Below are positions 49,615 to 58,247 of a stretch of DNA of 64,000 nt, in pieces; position 1 is the first letter of the stretch; each line of letters starts with the position of its first letter. The notes beneath the pieces were generated by a model, which worked only from the letters and a program-made list of their open reading frames with translations, was not told the origin of the DNA and ran no database searches. This DNA comes from Flavivirga abyssicola (GTDB lineage: Bacteria; Bacteroidota; Bacteroidia; Flavobacteriales; Flavobacteriaceae), in the NCBI RefSeq assembly GCF_030540775.2, contig NZ_CP141266.1, forward strand, positions 1,475,001 through 1,539,000, written 5' to 3'. A program made the position numbers and the translations under genes.

Positions 49615-50767
49615 TGCTCAAATAGAAATACAGCTCATTGCCAGTTTGGTTGCTATTGCTTGTGCGATACCTGGAACATTTTTAGTGCTTCGTAAAATGG
49701 CCATGATTAGTGACGCTATTAGCCATTCTATCCTGCCTGGAATTGTTATTGGGTTTTTCATCACCCAAGATTTAAACTCACCGTTACTAATTTTTTTAGC
49801 AGCAATAACAGGAATTATTACAGTGGTTTTGGTAGAGTACATTCAAAAAACAGGCTTGGTAAAAGAAGATACTGCTATTGGATTAGTCTTTCCCATATTG
49901 TTTAGTATAGGCGTTATTTTAATTGCTAAAAATGCTAACGATGTTCATCTGGATGTAGATGCTGTTTTATTAGGTGAATTGGCCTTTGCTCCTTTTGATA
50001 GGTTATTCATTGCTGGTGTAGATGTTGGCCCTAAATCATTATGGATTATTAGCTGCATTTTACTAATTACCATTGGACTACTATTTGCATTTTTTAAAGA
50101 ACTAAAAATAAGCACATTTGATGCTGGTTTAGCAGCCTCTTTAGGCTTCTCACCTGCTGTTATTCATTACGGTCTTATGACGGTTTCTTCAGTCACAACT
50201 GTTGGTGCTTTTGATGCCGTCGGAGCCATTCTAGTCGTCGCTTTAATGATTGCTCCAGCTGCTGCCGCTTACTTGCTTACCACCAATTTAAAACGTATGC
50301 TTGTTTACGCTATTTGTTTTGGAGTATTTAGCGCTATTTCCGGTTATTGGTTAGCACATTGGTTAGATGCTTCTATTGCTGGTTCTATTACAACCATGTT
50401 AGGTTTACTTTTTTTGATAGTTTATTTATTTGCTCCCAGCAAAGGCGTCATTGCTGTACTTTACAGAGAAAAACAGCAACGTACTGAAGTTTCTTTACTT
50501 ACCTTTTTACTGCATTTAAGGAATCATAGCGAAGAAGTAGAACGCCATGTTAATCATCTTAATGAGCATATTAACTGGCAAAAAGTACGGAGTAAAACGG
50601 TGTTAGAATTAGCTCTTAAAAACAACATGATTGTTATTGATAATCATATTGTGTCGTTAACGGAAAAAGGTAAGGATTTCACTTCTCAAGCTCTTGATTA
50701 TATTATAACCAACGAAGATTCTAAAATTGAACATATGAAAGATGACTTCTTTTTGTTTAGGGGGTAG
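49607..50767 (+). CDS. metal ABC transporter permease with C-terminal winged-helix-like tail
   Basis: A 386-residue second permease of the pair. SDAISHSILPGIVIGFFI and GAILVVALMIAPAAAAYLLT are the ABC-3 hallmarks in residues 1-290. The tail (about 290-386) has LTFLLHLRNHSEEVERHVNH, WQKVRSKTVLELALKNNMIV and NHIVSLTEKGKDFTSQAL; the last resembles the wing VTLTEKGKEIA of the locus's own DtxR-type repressor. Two different permeases would form the heterodimer. It is the last gene of the operon. Confidence 0.88.
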   Translation: MSSAQIEIQLIASLVAIACAIPGTFLVLRKMAMISDAISHSILPGIVIGFFITQDLNSPLLIFLAAITGIITVVLVEYIQKTGLVKEDTAIGLVFPILFSIGVILIAKNANDVHLDVDAVLLGELAFAPFDRLFIAGVDVGPKSLWIISCILLITIGLLFAFFKELKISTFDAGLAASLGFSPAVIHYGLMTVSSVTTVGAFDAVGAILVVALMIAPAAAAYLLTTNLKRMLVYAICFGVFSAISGYWLAHWLDASIAGSITTMLGLLFLIVYLFAPSKGVIAVLYREKQQRTEVSLLTFLLHLRNHSEEVERHVNHLNEHINWQKVRSKTVLELALKNNMIVIDNHIVSLTEKGKDFTSQALDYIITNEDSKIEHMKDDFFLFRG

Positions 50768-50879
50768 TGTCATTAAGAGGAAGGAACCTTATAAATACCT
50801 ATTATCAAGAAATAAAAATGGATAAAAGCTCGAAACCAGAAAACTCTTTTTTACTTTAATTTTATTTGAAGTAAAACAG

Positions 50880-50906
50880 TGAGATTCTTCGCTACGCTCT
50901 GAATGA
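50880..50906. repeat. dispersed palindromic repeat
   Basis: GAGATTCTTCGCTACGCTCT followed by GAATGA is the intergenic reference copy of the element found inside mfd and the beta-ketoacyl synthase gene. Confidence 0.7.
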
Positions 50907-50930
50907 AAATATATTTTACCTTAGTAAATT

Positions 50931-51290
50931 ATGGCAAAACACAACGAATTAGGAAAAAAGGGAGAACAATTAGCTATTGATTTTTTATTGAAAAACGGTT
51001 ATAACATTCTTGAACGTAACTACCGTTTCGATAAAGCCGAAGTTGATATTATAGCTCAACAAAATGATACGCTAGCCATTATTGAAGTTAAAACACGCTC
51101 AACAACCGATTTTGGGAACCCTCAGGATTTTGTTAAACCAAAACAAATTCAGCGGTTAGTAAAAGCAGTTGATCATTACGTAAACGCAAATGGTTTAGAT
51201 GTTGAAGTGCGTTTTGATATTATTGCTATTGTGAAAGCGGGAAAAGGTTTCAATATTGAGCATTTAGAAGATGCTTTTTATCATTTTTGA
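50931..51290 (+). CDS. YraN/UPF0102 family putative endonuclease
   Basis: A 119-residue protein with the restriction-endonuclease-like core of UPF0102: GKKGEQLAIDFLLKNGYNIL, then YRFDKAEVDIIAQQNDTLAI and IEVKTRSTTDFGNP (the D...ExK catalytic pattern). The family is universal in bacteria and related to Holliday-junction-resolvase folds, but its role is unproven. It is flanked on both sides by dispersed palindromic repeats. Confidence 0.9.
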   Translation: MAKHNELGKKGEQLAIDFLLKNGYNILERNYRFDKAEVDIIAQQNDTLAIIEVKTRSTTDFGNPQDFVKPKQIQRLVKAVDHYVNANGLDVEVRFDIIAIVKAGKGFNIEHLEDAFYHF

Positions 51291-51296
51291 ATTTTC

Positions 51297-51328
51297 TGTC
51301 ATTTCTAGCGTAGCATATAGAAGTGACA
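51297..51328. repeat. dispersed hairpin repeat after yraN
   Basis: TGTCATTTCTA and TAGAAGTGACA pair (10 of 11) around GCGTAGCATA. It starts 7 bases after the yraN stop and may also serve as its terminator, although no T-run follows. Confidence 0.6.
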
Positions 51329-51339
51329 AGCCTCTAAAC

Positions 51340-52668
51340 TTATTCTTTTTCAAAAAACAGTTTTAAAGCTTCTATGTTTTCCGGTTTTGAAATGATATGC
51401 TTGTCTTTATCCAATATAAAATAGGTTGGTGTTGCAGTAACTCCATAATCATTACCTATCTGGTTTTCCCATTTACCAGCCCCATAAACATGTATGAATT
51501 CCGGGTAATTAGAAATTAAATTTTTCCATTTCAGAGGATCTTTTTCTAAAGCGACAGCAACAATCTGTACGTTTCCTTTTTCTTTAGATTGAATGTATGT
51601 TCGTAATTGAGGAACTTCATCTAAACAATGTGAACAACCACTACTCCAAAATACAATGATATAACGTTCTGCTGTATTTAACTCACTTATCTTTTTGGTA
51701 ACTGTCTTCCCCTCTTTTTGTATTTCTAAAGAAAAATCGGGAGCCGCATTTCCTATAGAAAGGTTTTTAAACAAAATTAATCCGTGTAGAAGTTCTTGAT
51801 CGTTTAACTCTACTGCGATATCCATTAAGTAAGTCTCTGCAATATAATTAGCAACATCTTCATAGTTTAAATCAGCCATTTGTTGCCACAAATCTACCAA
51901 CAAAATTCTTTTAACTTTTATTGGCGCACGCTTCATAGCTTTACAAAACACATCAATATTTTTCTTGTAAGTCGTTATTTCATCAGCAGAATTAAATGAC
52001 ATCCCAAACACATAATTAAGCATGCGTTCTTCTAAAAAATTAGAACTTTGAAGTGTTTTATCATCAAACTTTACAAAATCAAAATAATGGTGCCTTAAAC
52101 TATCAACGTAAGTTCCGACATCTTTAAATTTTTTAGGAATATATGGTTTATTCGCTTTAATAAAAGAAAGCGCAATGGTATTCTTTGCAGCAGCTTCAAA
52201 ACTGGACTGTGTTTCTGCTTGAGTTTTAAAAATGGCATTTAATGCTAGTGTGTCTTCACTCTTTTGCCTAAAATAATTTCCAATACTTTGAGTCACCATA
52301 GACATACTATCTGTATAGGAAGCCAATAATTTGTTTTCAATAGAGTTTTGAAAAGTGACCCCAGTTTCAGAGTTAAAAGTGAGATGTATATCTTCTTTTC
52401 CGTTGTAGATAACATCAAAATTATAATCTTCTTGGGGCACCGCATATACAATCCTGTACATGCCTTTTGTCGCTGTAGAATCTAATTTAAATTGAAATGT
52501 TCCATCTTCGTTTACTTCAGCATTTGCAATATACTCCGATAATGTGGGCGTTACTTTATATAACAACGCTACATTATAATCTTTTGCCGGTGAAAATTTG
52601 CCTTTAATGGTATGTTGAGCAATAAGGATACCTGGTAATAAAACTGTTAAAAAGAATAAGCGGTTCAA
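51340..52668 (-). CDS. TlpA-like thiol-disulfide protein with DUF4369-type N-terminus
   Basis: A 442-residue protein. A signal peptide (NRLFFLTVLLPGILIAQ) precedes a beta-rich DUF4369-like region (HTIKGKFSPAKDYNVALLYK), a helical middle and a C-terminal TlpA/ResA thioredoxin domain from about residue 305 with VFWSSGCSHCLDEVPQLR as the redox site and VTATPTYFILDKD as the cis-Pro strand. It should be a periplasmic reductase of the kind Bacteroidota keep in many copies. It stands alone on the minus strand between repeats. Confidence 0.85.
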   Translation of the reverse strand: MNRLFFLTVLLPGILIAQHTIKGKFSPAKDYNVALLYKVTPTLSEYIANAEVNEDGTFQFKLDSTATKGMYRIVYAVPQEDYNFDVIYNGKEDIHLTFNSETGVTFQNSIENKLLASYTDSMSMVTQSIGNYFRQKSEDTLALNAIFKTQAETQSSFEAAAKNTIALSFIKANKPYIPKKFKDVGTYVDSLRHHYFDFVKFDDKTLQSSNFLEERMLNYVFGMSFNSADEITTYKKNIDVFCKAMKRAPIKVKRILLVDLWQQMADLNYEDVANYIAETYLMDIAVELNDQELLHGLILFKNLSIGNAAPDFSLEIQKEGKTVTKKISELNTAERYIIVFWSSGCSHCLDEVPQLRTYIQSKEKGNVQIVAVALEKDPLKWKNLISNYPEFIHVYGAGKWENQIGNDYGVTATPTYFILDKDKHIISKPENIEALKLFFEKE

Positions 52669-52686
52669 AATTATACTCTATTTTTA

Positions 52687-52735
52687 GATTCCCGCTTTTA
52701 CTGAAACAAGTTCAGCACAGGTGCGAGAATGACAT
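52687..52735. repeat. dispersed imperfect hairpin repeat
   Basis: GATTCCCGCTTTTACTGAAA, then CAAGTTCAGCACAG and GTGCGAGAATGAC, form an imperfect hairpin with TTCCCGC/GCGAGAA ends. It is related in style to the repeats at 6854-6920 and 30738. Confidence 0.55.
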
Positions 52736-52747
52736 GTTTAAATGCAA

Positions 52748-52769
52748 CCTTGATACTTCAAATCAAGGT
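52748..52769 (+). terminator. hairpin followed by T-run between mfd and the TlpA gene
   Basis: ACCTTGAT and ATCAAGGT pair around a 6-base loop, followed by GTTTTTTT on the plus strand. Both neighbours are on the minus strand, so its orientation is opposite to the genes and its function is uncertain. Confidence 0.45.
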
Positions 52770-52790
52770 GTTTTTTTAATAAAACAATAA

Positions 52791-55700
52791 TTAAGCCATA
52801 ATAGGCTTTAATGTTTTCAATGCTTGTTTTACAGATTTTATATCATCAAAAGTAAGCATTAAACGCAATCCGTTTCGAGTTTGTTTTTCTTTCATTTTAC
52901 AAATATCTGAATGTGCTTGAACAAACTGCAAGACTTTTGTAAAGTTACTACTTTGATAGAAATTACTTTGCTGGTCGTTAATAAAATAACCAATAAACTT
53001 TCCTTGTTTCATAATAACTTTCTCAAAACCTATCTTAGTGGCTAACCACTTAATTTGGACACTATTTAATAAATCGGTCACTTGTTCTGGTAATTCTCCA
53101 AAACGATCTAATAATTCTGTTTTAAAGACACTTAATTCGTCCTCTGTTTTTAAATTATTTAATTGTGTGTATAGGTTTAATCGCTCTGCTATATTATTAA
53201 CGTAACTATCTGGAAAAAGCAATTCAAAATCGGTATCAATAGTGACTTCTTTTACATACACTTTATCTTCATCAGATTCATTATACAGGTCTTTAAACTC
53301 ATTTTCTTTAAGTTCTTCAATGGCTTCGTTTAATATTTTTTGATACGTATCAAAACCTATTTCATTTATAAAACCACTTTGTTCACCTCCTAATAAATCA
53401 CCAGCTCCTCGAATTTCTAAATCTTTCATCGCTATATTGAAACCACTACCAAGTTCTGTAAATTGTTCTAAGGCGGTAATCCTTTTTCGGGCATCATCCG
53501 TCATAGCAGAATATTCTGGTGTAATAAAATAACAAAATGCCTTTTTATTACTTCTTCCAACACGGCCTCTCATTTGGTGTAAATCACTCAACCCAAAATT
53601 ATTCGCATTATTAATAAAAATGGTATTTGCATTGGGTACGTCAAGTCCACTTTCAACAATAGTCGTGCTTACCAAAACATCAAATGCACCATCCATAAAT
53701 GCTAACATAAGTTGTTCTAATTTTTTGCCGTCCATTTGTCCGTGACCAATACCTATTTTAGCATCTGGCACTAAACGTTGAATCATGCCTGCTACTTCTT
53801 TAATATTTTCAATACGATTATGGATAAAAAATATTTGTCCACCACGTTCAATTTCATAACTCACAGCATCACGAATTGTATCTTCATTAAAACGAATAAC
53901 ATGACTTTCTATTGGATAACGATTTGGCGGCGGTGTTGTAATAACCGATAAATCGCGCGCTGCCATTAAACTAAACTGAAGCGTTCTTGGTATAGGTGTT
54001 GCAGTTAAGGTCAATACATCAACACTATCTTTTAATGTCTTTAGTTTTTCTTTTACCGCTACCCCAAATTTCTGCTCTTCATCAACAATTAACAACCCTA
54101 AATCCTTAAATTTTACATTTTTATTTACGAGTTGATGTGTGCCTATAATGATGTCTATATTGCCTCTTTCTAAGCTCTCTAGTGTTTCACGTTTTTCTTT
54201 TGCTGTTCTAAACCGATTCACATAATCGACCGTAACGGGAAAATCTTTTAATCGTTCTTTAAATGTTCTGGAATGTTGGTATGCTAAAATGGTCGTAGGG
54301 ACCAAAACAGCTACTTGCTTTCCATTATCAATGGCTTTAAATGCTGCGCGAATAGCAACTTCGGTCTTTCCAAAGCCAACATCGCCACAAACCAGTCTAT
54401 CCATTGGGCGTTCGCTTTCCATATCTGCTTTAATATCTGCAGTCGCAGTACTCTGATCTGGTGTGTCTTCATAAATAAACGAGGCTTCCAACTCATGCTG
54501 CATATAACTATCTGGATTGTACTGATACCCTTTTTCTGTTTTACGTTTTGCGTAAAGTTTTATTAAGTTAAATGCCACGTGTTTTACACGAGCTTTCGTT
54601 TTCTGTTTTAAAGTTTTCCAGGCCGTACTACCAAGTTTATATATTTTAGGTGGTTTCCCATCTTTACCATTAAACTTAGTGATTTTATGAAGTGAATGGA
54701 TACTTAAATATAAAACATCACGCTCTCCATAAACCAATTTTATCGCTTCTTGTTTTTTGCCTTCTACATCTATTTTTTGCAAGCCTCCAAAACGCCCAAT
54801 ACCATGATCGATATGTGTTACATAATCGCCAATATCTAAATTCGTAAGTTCTTTTAAAGTGATGGCTTGCTTTTTGGCATACCCATTTTTAAGATGGAAT
54901 TTATGATACCGTTCAAAAATTTGATGGTCTGTATAACACGCCATTTTATTATCATGATCAATAAAGCCCTGATGTAAAGAGAGCACAATAGTTTGATAAG
55001 ACACGTCTTCTTCAACGTCATCAAAAATATCTTTAAAACGTTTTGCCTGTTGCTCACTTACACAAGCAATATAATTAGTAAAACCTTTGTTATGATTGGT
55101 GTTTAAGTCTTCTATTAAAAGATTGAATTGCTTATTGAATGAGGGTTGTGGTGTTGTGTTATACTCAATAGTTTGAGATTCTTCACTATGTTCAGAATCA
55201 CAAAAGATATGCTGTGTCCCAAACTCAATTATTGTGAAATCTAATAATTGCTTTTTTAATAAGGTTGAATTACAAAACAGTTCGTTTGGTTCGGCATGTT
55301 TAATATCTGTTGAAAGCGTTTTAAAAGCGTCTTCTGCCTTACTATAAAAATCATCAATCCTTGAAAAGAATAAATCAGTATGCTTTAAACAAACCACTGT
55401 TTTTTGAGCTATATATTTCAAGAAGCTTTGCCTTTTTTCTTCTAAAAACTTATTAGCAACATTAGGGATAATATTAATTTTCTTAATCTGCTCTACCGAC
55501 AATTGAGTCTCTACATCAAAGGTTCTTATGCTATCTACTTCATCTCCAAAAAACTCAATTCTATAAGGTTCGTCATGCGAAAATGAAAACACATCCACAA
55601 TACCACCGCGTACTGAAAACTCTCCAGGTTCGGTTACAAAATCGACACGCTTAAATTGATATTCGAACAGCACTTCATTTACAAAGTCTATGGATAATTT

Positions 55701-56147
55701 TTCTCCAATCGATACTTTTAATGTATTGCGTTCCAATTCTTTTCTGGTCACTACTTTTTCAAAAAGAGCATCTGGATAGGTGACTATTATGGCTGGTTTT
55801 TTACGCGAGTTTATTCGATTTAAAACCTCTGCACGTAACAGCACATTCGCATTATCGGTTTCTTCTATTTGGTAGGGTCTGCGGTAACTTCCAGGGTAAA
55901 ACAATACATCTTTATCACCGCATAGCTGTTCTAAATCATTTAAATAAAATGCCGCTTCTTCTTTATCGTTAAAAACAATTAAAAATGGTTTTTCAGCTTG
56001 CTTAAAAATACTAGAAATCACAAATGAAAAAGAAGATCCTACAAGTCCTTTTAAATGTATTTTTGTTTGAGGTTGGGCAATAGTAGTTTGCAGATTTTGC
56101 ATTTGCAAAGTCTGTGCGTAGGTCTGTTCAAGCATGATTTTACTCAC
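52791..56147 (-). CDS. mfd: transcription-repair coupling factor
   Basis: An 1118-residue Mfd protein. The N-terminal UvrB-like module includes FYPGSYRRPYQIEETD and REFSVRGGIVDVFSF-like sequence. The RNA-polymerase interaction domain (LDIGDYVTHIDHGIGRFGGL) is at about 440-500. The translocase has Walker A GDVGFGKTEVA, DEEQ in LLIVDEEQKFGV, LTLTATPIPRTLQFSL and QMRGRVGRSNKKAF. A TRCF C-terminal domain ends it. It removes stalled RNA polymerase and recruits UvrA. The start is GTG at 56147 or ATG at 56135. A dispersed repeat supplies residues about 316-324 (DSEHSEESQ). Confidence 0.94.
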   Translation of the reverse strand: MSKIMLEQTYAQTLQMQNLQTTIAQPQTKIHLKGLVGSSFSFVISSIFKQAEKPFLIVFNDKEEAAFYLNDLEQLCGDKDVLFYPGSYRRPYQIEETDNANVLLRAEVLNRINSRKKPAIIVTYPDALFEKVVTRKELERNTLKVSIGEKLSIDFVNEVLFEYQFKRVDFVTEPGEFSVRGGIVDVFSFSHDEPYRIEFFGDEVDSIRTFDVETQLSVEQIKKINIIPNVANKFLEEKRQSFLKYIAQKTVVCLKHTDLFFSRIDDFYSKAEDAFKTLSTDIKHAEPNELFCNSTLLKKQLLDFTIIEFGTQHIFCDSEHSEESQTIEYNTTPQPSFNKQFNLLIEDLNTNHNKGFTNYIACVSEQQAKRFKDIFDDVEEDVSYQTIVLSLHQGFIDHDNKMACYTDHQIFERYHKFHLKNGYAKKQAITLKELTNLDIGDYVTHIDHGIGRFGGLQKIDVEGKKQEAIKLVYGERDVLYLSIHSLHKITKFNGKDGKPPKIYKLGSTAWKTLKQKTKARVKHVAFNLIKLYAKRKTEKGYQYNPDSYMQHELEASFIYEDTPDQSTATADIKADMESERPMDRLVCGDVGFGKTEVAIRAAFKAIDNGKQVAVLVPTTILAYQHSRTFKERLKDFPVTVDYVNRFRTAKEKRETLESLERGNIDIIIGTHQLVNKNVKFKDLGLLIVDEEQKFGVAVKEKLKTLKDSVDVLTLTATPIPRTLQFSLMAARDLSVITTPPPNRYPIESHVIRFNEDTIRDAVSYEIERGGQIFFIHNRIENIKEVAGMIQRLVPDAKIGIGHGQMDGKKLEQLMLAFMDGAFDVLVSTTIVESGLDVPNANTIFINNANNFGLSDLHQMRGRVGRSNKKAFCYFITPEYSAMTDDARKRITALEQFTELGSGFNIAMKDLEIRGAGDLLGGEQSGFINEIGFDTYQKILNEAIEELKENEFKDLYNESDEDKVYVKEVTIDTDFELLFPDSYVNNIAERLNLYTQLNNLKTEDELSVFKTELLDRFGELPEQVTDLLNSVQIKWLATKIGFEKVIMKQGKFIGYFINDQQSNFYQSSNFTKVLQFVQAHSDICKMKEKQTRNGLRLMLTFDDIKSVKQALKTLKPIMA
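55175..55202. repeat. dispersed repeat inside mfd
   Basis: The sequence reads GAGATTCTTCACTATGTTCA then GAATCACA on the plus strand, a close match to the intergenic repeat at 50880-50906. On the coding strand it gives DSEHSEESQ in a region between the UvrB-like module and the polymerase-binding domain. Confidence 0.75.
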
Positions 56148-56170
56148 CTTATTTTTGCGTTTTAAGACTA

Positions 56171-56178
56171 CAAATATA
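56171..56178 (-). promoter_or_regulatory. -7 box TATATTTG of mfd
   Basis: A TAnnTTTG match on the minus strand 23 bases before the GTG start of mfd. Confidence 0.55.
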
Positions 56179-56444
56179 GTCTTTACTGTTTTTTTACAAG
56201 TTAAATATAAATGAAATTTAAACTTATAAGAAGATATGGTCTTTCACTCCCATTAACAACTTATTACAGGCGAAACTCAAGGCAAACTAAAAAGGTTGTA
56301 TTTTGTGTGTAAAATTCCATACAAAAAAGCTTAGGGTTTAATTTAATAAGCAACCTACTTTAGCTATATATTTTTATTTGTTAATATTGAGCAAAGTAGC
56401 GCTTACTTTATCCTATTTTCATTTCATTTTATGTAAAAAATATG

Positions 56445-56452
56445 TAGGTTTG
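56445..56452 (+). promoter_or_regulatory. -7 box TAGGTTTG
   Basis: A TAnnTTTG match 29 bases before the ATG at 56482. Confidence 0.5.
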
Positions 56453-56481
56453 CACGACTTTAAAAACAAAAAGAATAAGAT

Positions 56482-56913
56482 ATGTCGTTTTCAAATTTAT
56501 TTGATAGTGGATTTAAAAAGCGTAATGAGAACCATTTCGCTGCCATTGTACGTGTTGCCATGGATGATGGTATTATTACAGATGAGGAACAAGCGTTTTT
56601 AGATCGCTTAGCTCATAATCTAGATATTAGTGAAGCAGATTACAAAGCTATTTTAAAGAATTATAAATCCCACCCTATAAACCCGCCTGTATCTTATGAT
56701 ATCCGTTTAGAGCGTTTATACGATTTAGTGCGTATGGTACATGTAGATACCATTAAAGGAGATTCTGAAAACTTACTATTGAAAAAAATTGGTGTTGGGC
56801 TTGGTTTTCATGCTGTTAATGTAAAATATATTATCGATAAGGCTTTAACTCTGGTAAATAACGGTGTGGACTTAGACACTTTTATTCATGAAATAAAGCA
56901 TATGAATGAATAG
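56482..56913 (+). CDS. TerB-like helical protein
   Basis: A 143-residue, all-helical protein. HFAAIVRVAMDDGIITDEEQ followed by AFLDRLAHNLDISEADY matches the TerB/DjlA-like module in which Asp/Glu pairs (DDGIITDEE) bind a metal ion. There is no other tellurite-resistance gene nearby, so the name reflects the fold only. It has its own promoter box and a good terminator. It marks the left edge of the cassette-like region. Confidence 0.82.
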   Translation: MSFSNLFDSGFKKRNENHFAAIVRVAMDDGIITDEEQAFLDRLAHNLDISEADYKAILKNYKSHPINPPVSYDIRLERLYDLVRMVHVDTIKGDSENLLLKKIGVGLGFHAVNVKYIIDKALTLVNNGVDLDTFIHEIKHMNE

Positions 56914-56937
56914 ATAAAACCCTATCATACTTTATAT

Positions 56938-56971
56938 AAAAAATGCGTTAGTTTGAACTGACGCATTTTTT
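56938..56971 (+). terminator. terminator of the TerB-like gene
   Basis: AAAAATGCGT and ACGCATTTTT pair, with AGTT/AACT inside, and end in a T-run 24 bases after the stop codon. Confidence 0.85.
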
Positions 56972-57002
56972 GTTAGAAGTTTAAAACCTTGCTTAACTGC
57001 CA

Positions 57003-57047
57003 CCAGTTATAAACTGGCGGTAGCGGGGGTAGCGGGGCGGTAGCGAG
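57003..57047. repeat. CCAGTT hairpin with G-rich tandem tail
   Basis: CCAGTTATAAACTGG (57003-57017) is a perfect 6-bp-stem hairpin. It is followed by three GGTAGC units with G-runs of four and five (57018-57047), very GC-rich for this genome. A second copy of the hairpin lies at 58580-58594, beyond two cassette-like genes. Confidence 0.7.
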
Positions 57048-57137
57048 GAAAAATAAGATACAAGCAAACAAAGCAACTCACACTGGTTTAGCTAAAACTA
57101 ACTATTGTTTTTATACACTGTTGTGTGTTCGTACTTA

Positions 57138-57425
57138 TTATTCTATTAAAAATTTCAGTTCTTCACAAGTTTTACTCGGTATAAATTCAATCAATTGATA
57201 ATCGGCTAATTCATTTATTTTAAAAGGGTCTTTTTCAATAATTTTTTCTAATTCCGATTTGTTTTCAACTTTAGACAATATTATTCCACCAGTTCTTGGA
57301 ATTTTTCGTCCAGAAGCGATAAAATTTCTTAATTCATATTGCTCATTTAGAAATTCAATATGTTCGTTTAAATGTTGGTCAACTTTTTCCAGTTCCGTTT
57401 TGTAAGTCAGATTTATAATGAACAT
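57138..57425 (-). CDS. YciI-like protein
   Basis: A 95-residue YciI/YCII-domain protein with a ferredoxin-like fold. VDQHLNEHIEFLNEQYELRN holds the conserved His, ASGRKIPRTGGIILSKVEN is the central strand pair, and IIEKDPFKINELADYQLIEF is the Asp-Pro-Phe motif of the family. The biochemical role is unclear. It lies in the same-strand array of small genes with palindromic spacers. Its 3' flank contains TTATACACTGTTGTG, like the flank of the next gene (TTATACACGTTGTT). Confidence 0.83.
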   Translation of the reverse strand: MFIINLTYKTELEKVDQHLNEHIEFLNEQYELRNFIASGRKIPRTGGIILSKVENKSELEKIIEKDPFKINELADYQLIEFIPSKTCEELKFLIE

Positions 57426-57481
57426 TTATTATTTGTTTTTCAATTCAGGTTTTAGTTATTATTGTGTTTGTTGCGGTTGGT

Positions 57482-57613
57482 GATAACGTGCTTGTGTATG
57501 ATTAGTGGCGTGTTTAAGCACCTAATTAGTAAATAAAAACTGAATAGAAAATCCGCTAGGATTTTCGTAAGTAGGCGAGAACTAGCCATTAATTATACAC
57601 GTTGTTACCATGC
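57482..57613 (-). repeat. attC-like imperfect palindrome, 132 bp
   Basis: GTGTATGATTAGTGGC near 57494-57509 pairs with GCCATTAATTATACAC at 57585-57600 (only two G-T pairs). The outer ends GATAACG and CGTTGTTA are offset by extra bases on one side, and an inner hairpin GAAAATCC-GCTA-GGATTTTC lies at 57548-57567. Stem, extra bases on one side and a variable centre resemble an integron recombination site. The right end is shared with the start of the flanked gene's 12-bp boundary repeat. Confidence 0.55.
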
Positions 57614-57617
57614 GTTT

Positions 57618-58247
57618 TTATATTTTTTCAATAAGTTTCCATACTTTATCAAGCCTTTTTAATTGCGACTCCTTTTCACATTCTGACTTCCGTATATTAA
57701 TAATCTTTTGATAAATTTCTTTATTCTTTTCGTTTATTGATATAGTCGATTTTTCCATGTACTGGGGCAATTGTTTACTTGGACATTTCCATAATTGGTC
57801 AGTCAACAAGTTTTCAACTTTGTCTTGATACTCGGAATGCTTGTTAAGTTTTGCGAATATCTCGATACCACTATCAACTGTTATTACAGAACCTTTACCT
57901 ACTGCATCTGAAATTAAGTCTATTGATTCAAATAATTCCTTACTTTTCAAATCTGTAATTGTCGCTAAAGCAATCATTCCTCCCCAAATCAATCTATTGT
58001 TTTTACTAGATAATAGGTTTAAAAATTCTTTATAATAATTAGCAATCAAGTCAGGTTTTATATAGGCAGTTTCATAAAGAGTTTTTATACAATCAGCTTG
58101 AATTTTTTTATCCTTGTTTTTCAAATTCTCAACAAGTTCCTTAATTGCATTCCTATCTTCAGCTTCTGCAATTTCCTTCGCTAAAGTTATATTCGCATCA
58201 TTTCCTTTTTGCCCTAATGATGATGAAAGTTGGTTTATTACTGTCAT
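57618..58247 (-). CDS. HEAT-repeat-like protein in cassette-like unit
   Basis: A 209-residue helical protein without signal peptide. Paired helices such as AIKELVENLKNKDKKIQADC and KNNRLIWGGMIALATITDLK suggest HEAT or armadillo-like repeats. The C-terminus is basic (SECEKESQLKRLDKVWKL). I know no specific function. The gene is bounded by an exact 12-bp inverted repeat, TTGTTACCATGC at 57602-57613 and GCATGGTAACAA at 58292-58303, as expected for the edges of an integron-type cassette. Confidence 0.65.
   Translation of the reverse strand: MTVINQLSSSLGQKGNDANITLAKEIAEAEDRNAIKELVENLKNKDKKIQADCIKTLYETAYIKPDLIANYYKEFLNLLSSKNNRLIWGGMIALATITDLKSKELFESIDLISDAVGKGSVITVDSGIEIFAKLNKHSEYQDKVENLLTDQLWKCPSKQLPQYMEKSTISINEKNKEIYQKIINIRKSECEKESQLKRLDKVWKLIEKI

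Larger units (their letters stand above)
56148..56481. other. 334-base divergent promoter region of mfd and the TerB-like gene
   Basis: No gene is seen. It holds the mfd -7 box (56171-56178, minus strand) and the TerB gene's box (56445-56452). Nothing else stands out in the AT-rich middle. Confidence 0.55.

Noticed and set aside
56482-56913. A tellurite-resistance operon
   Set aside because: Only a single TerB-like module is present; no terC, terD or terZ genes adjoin it.
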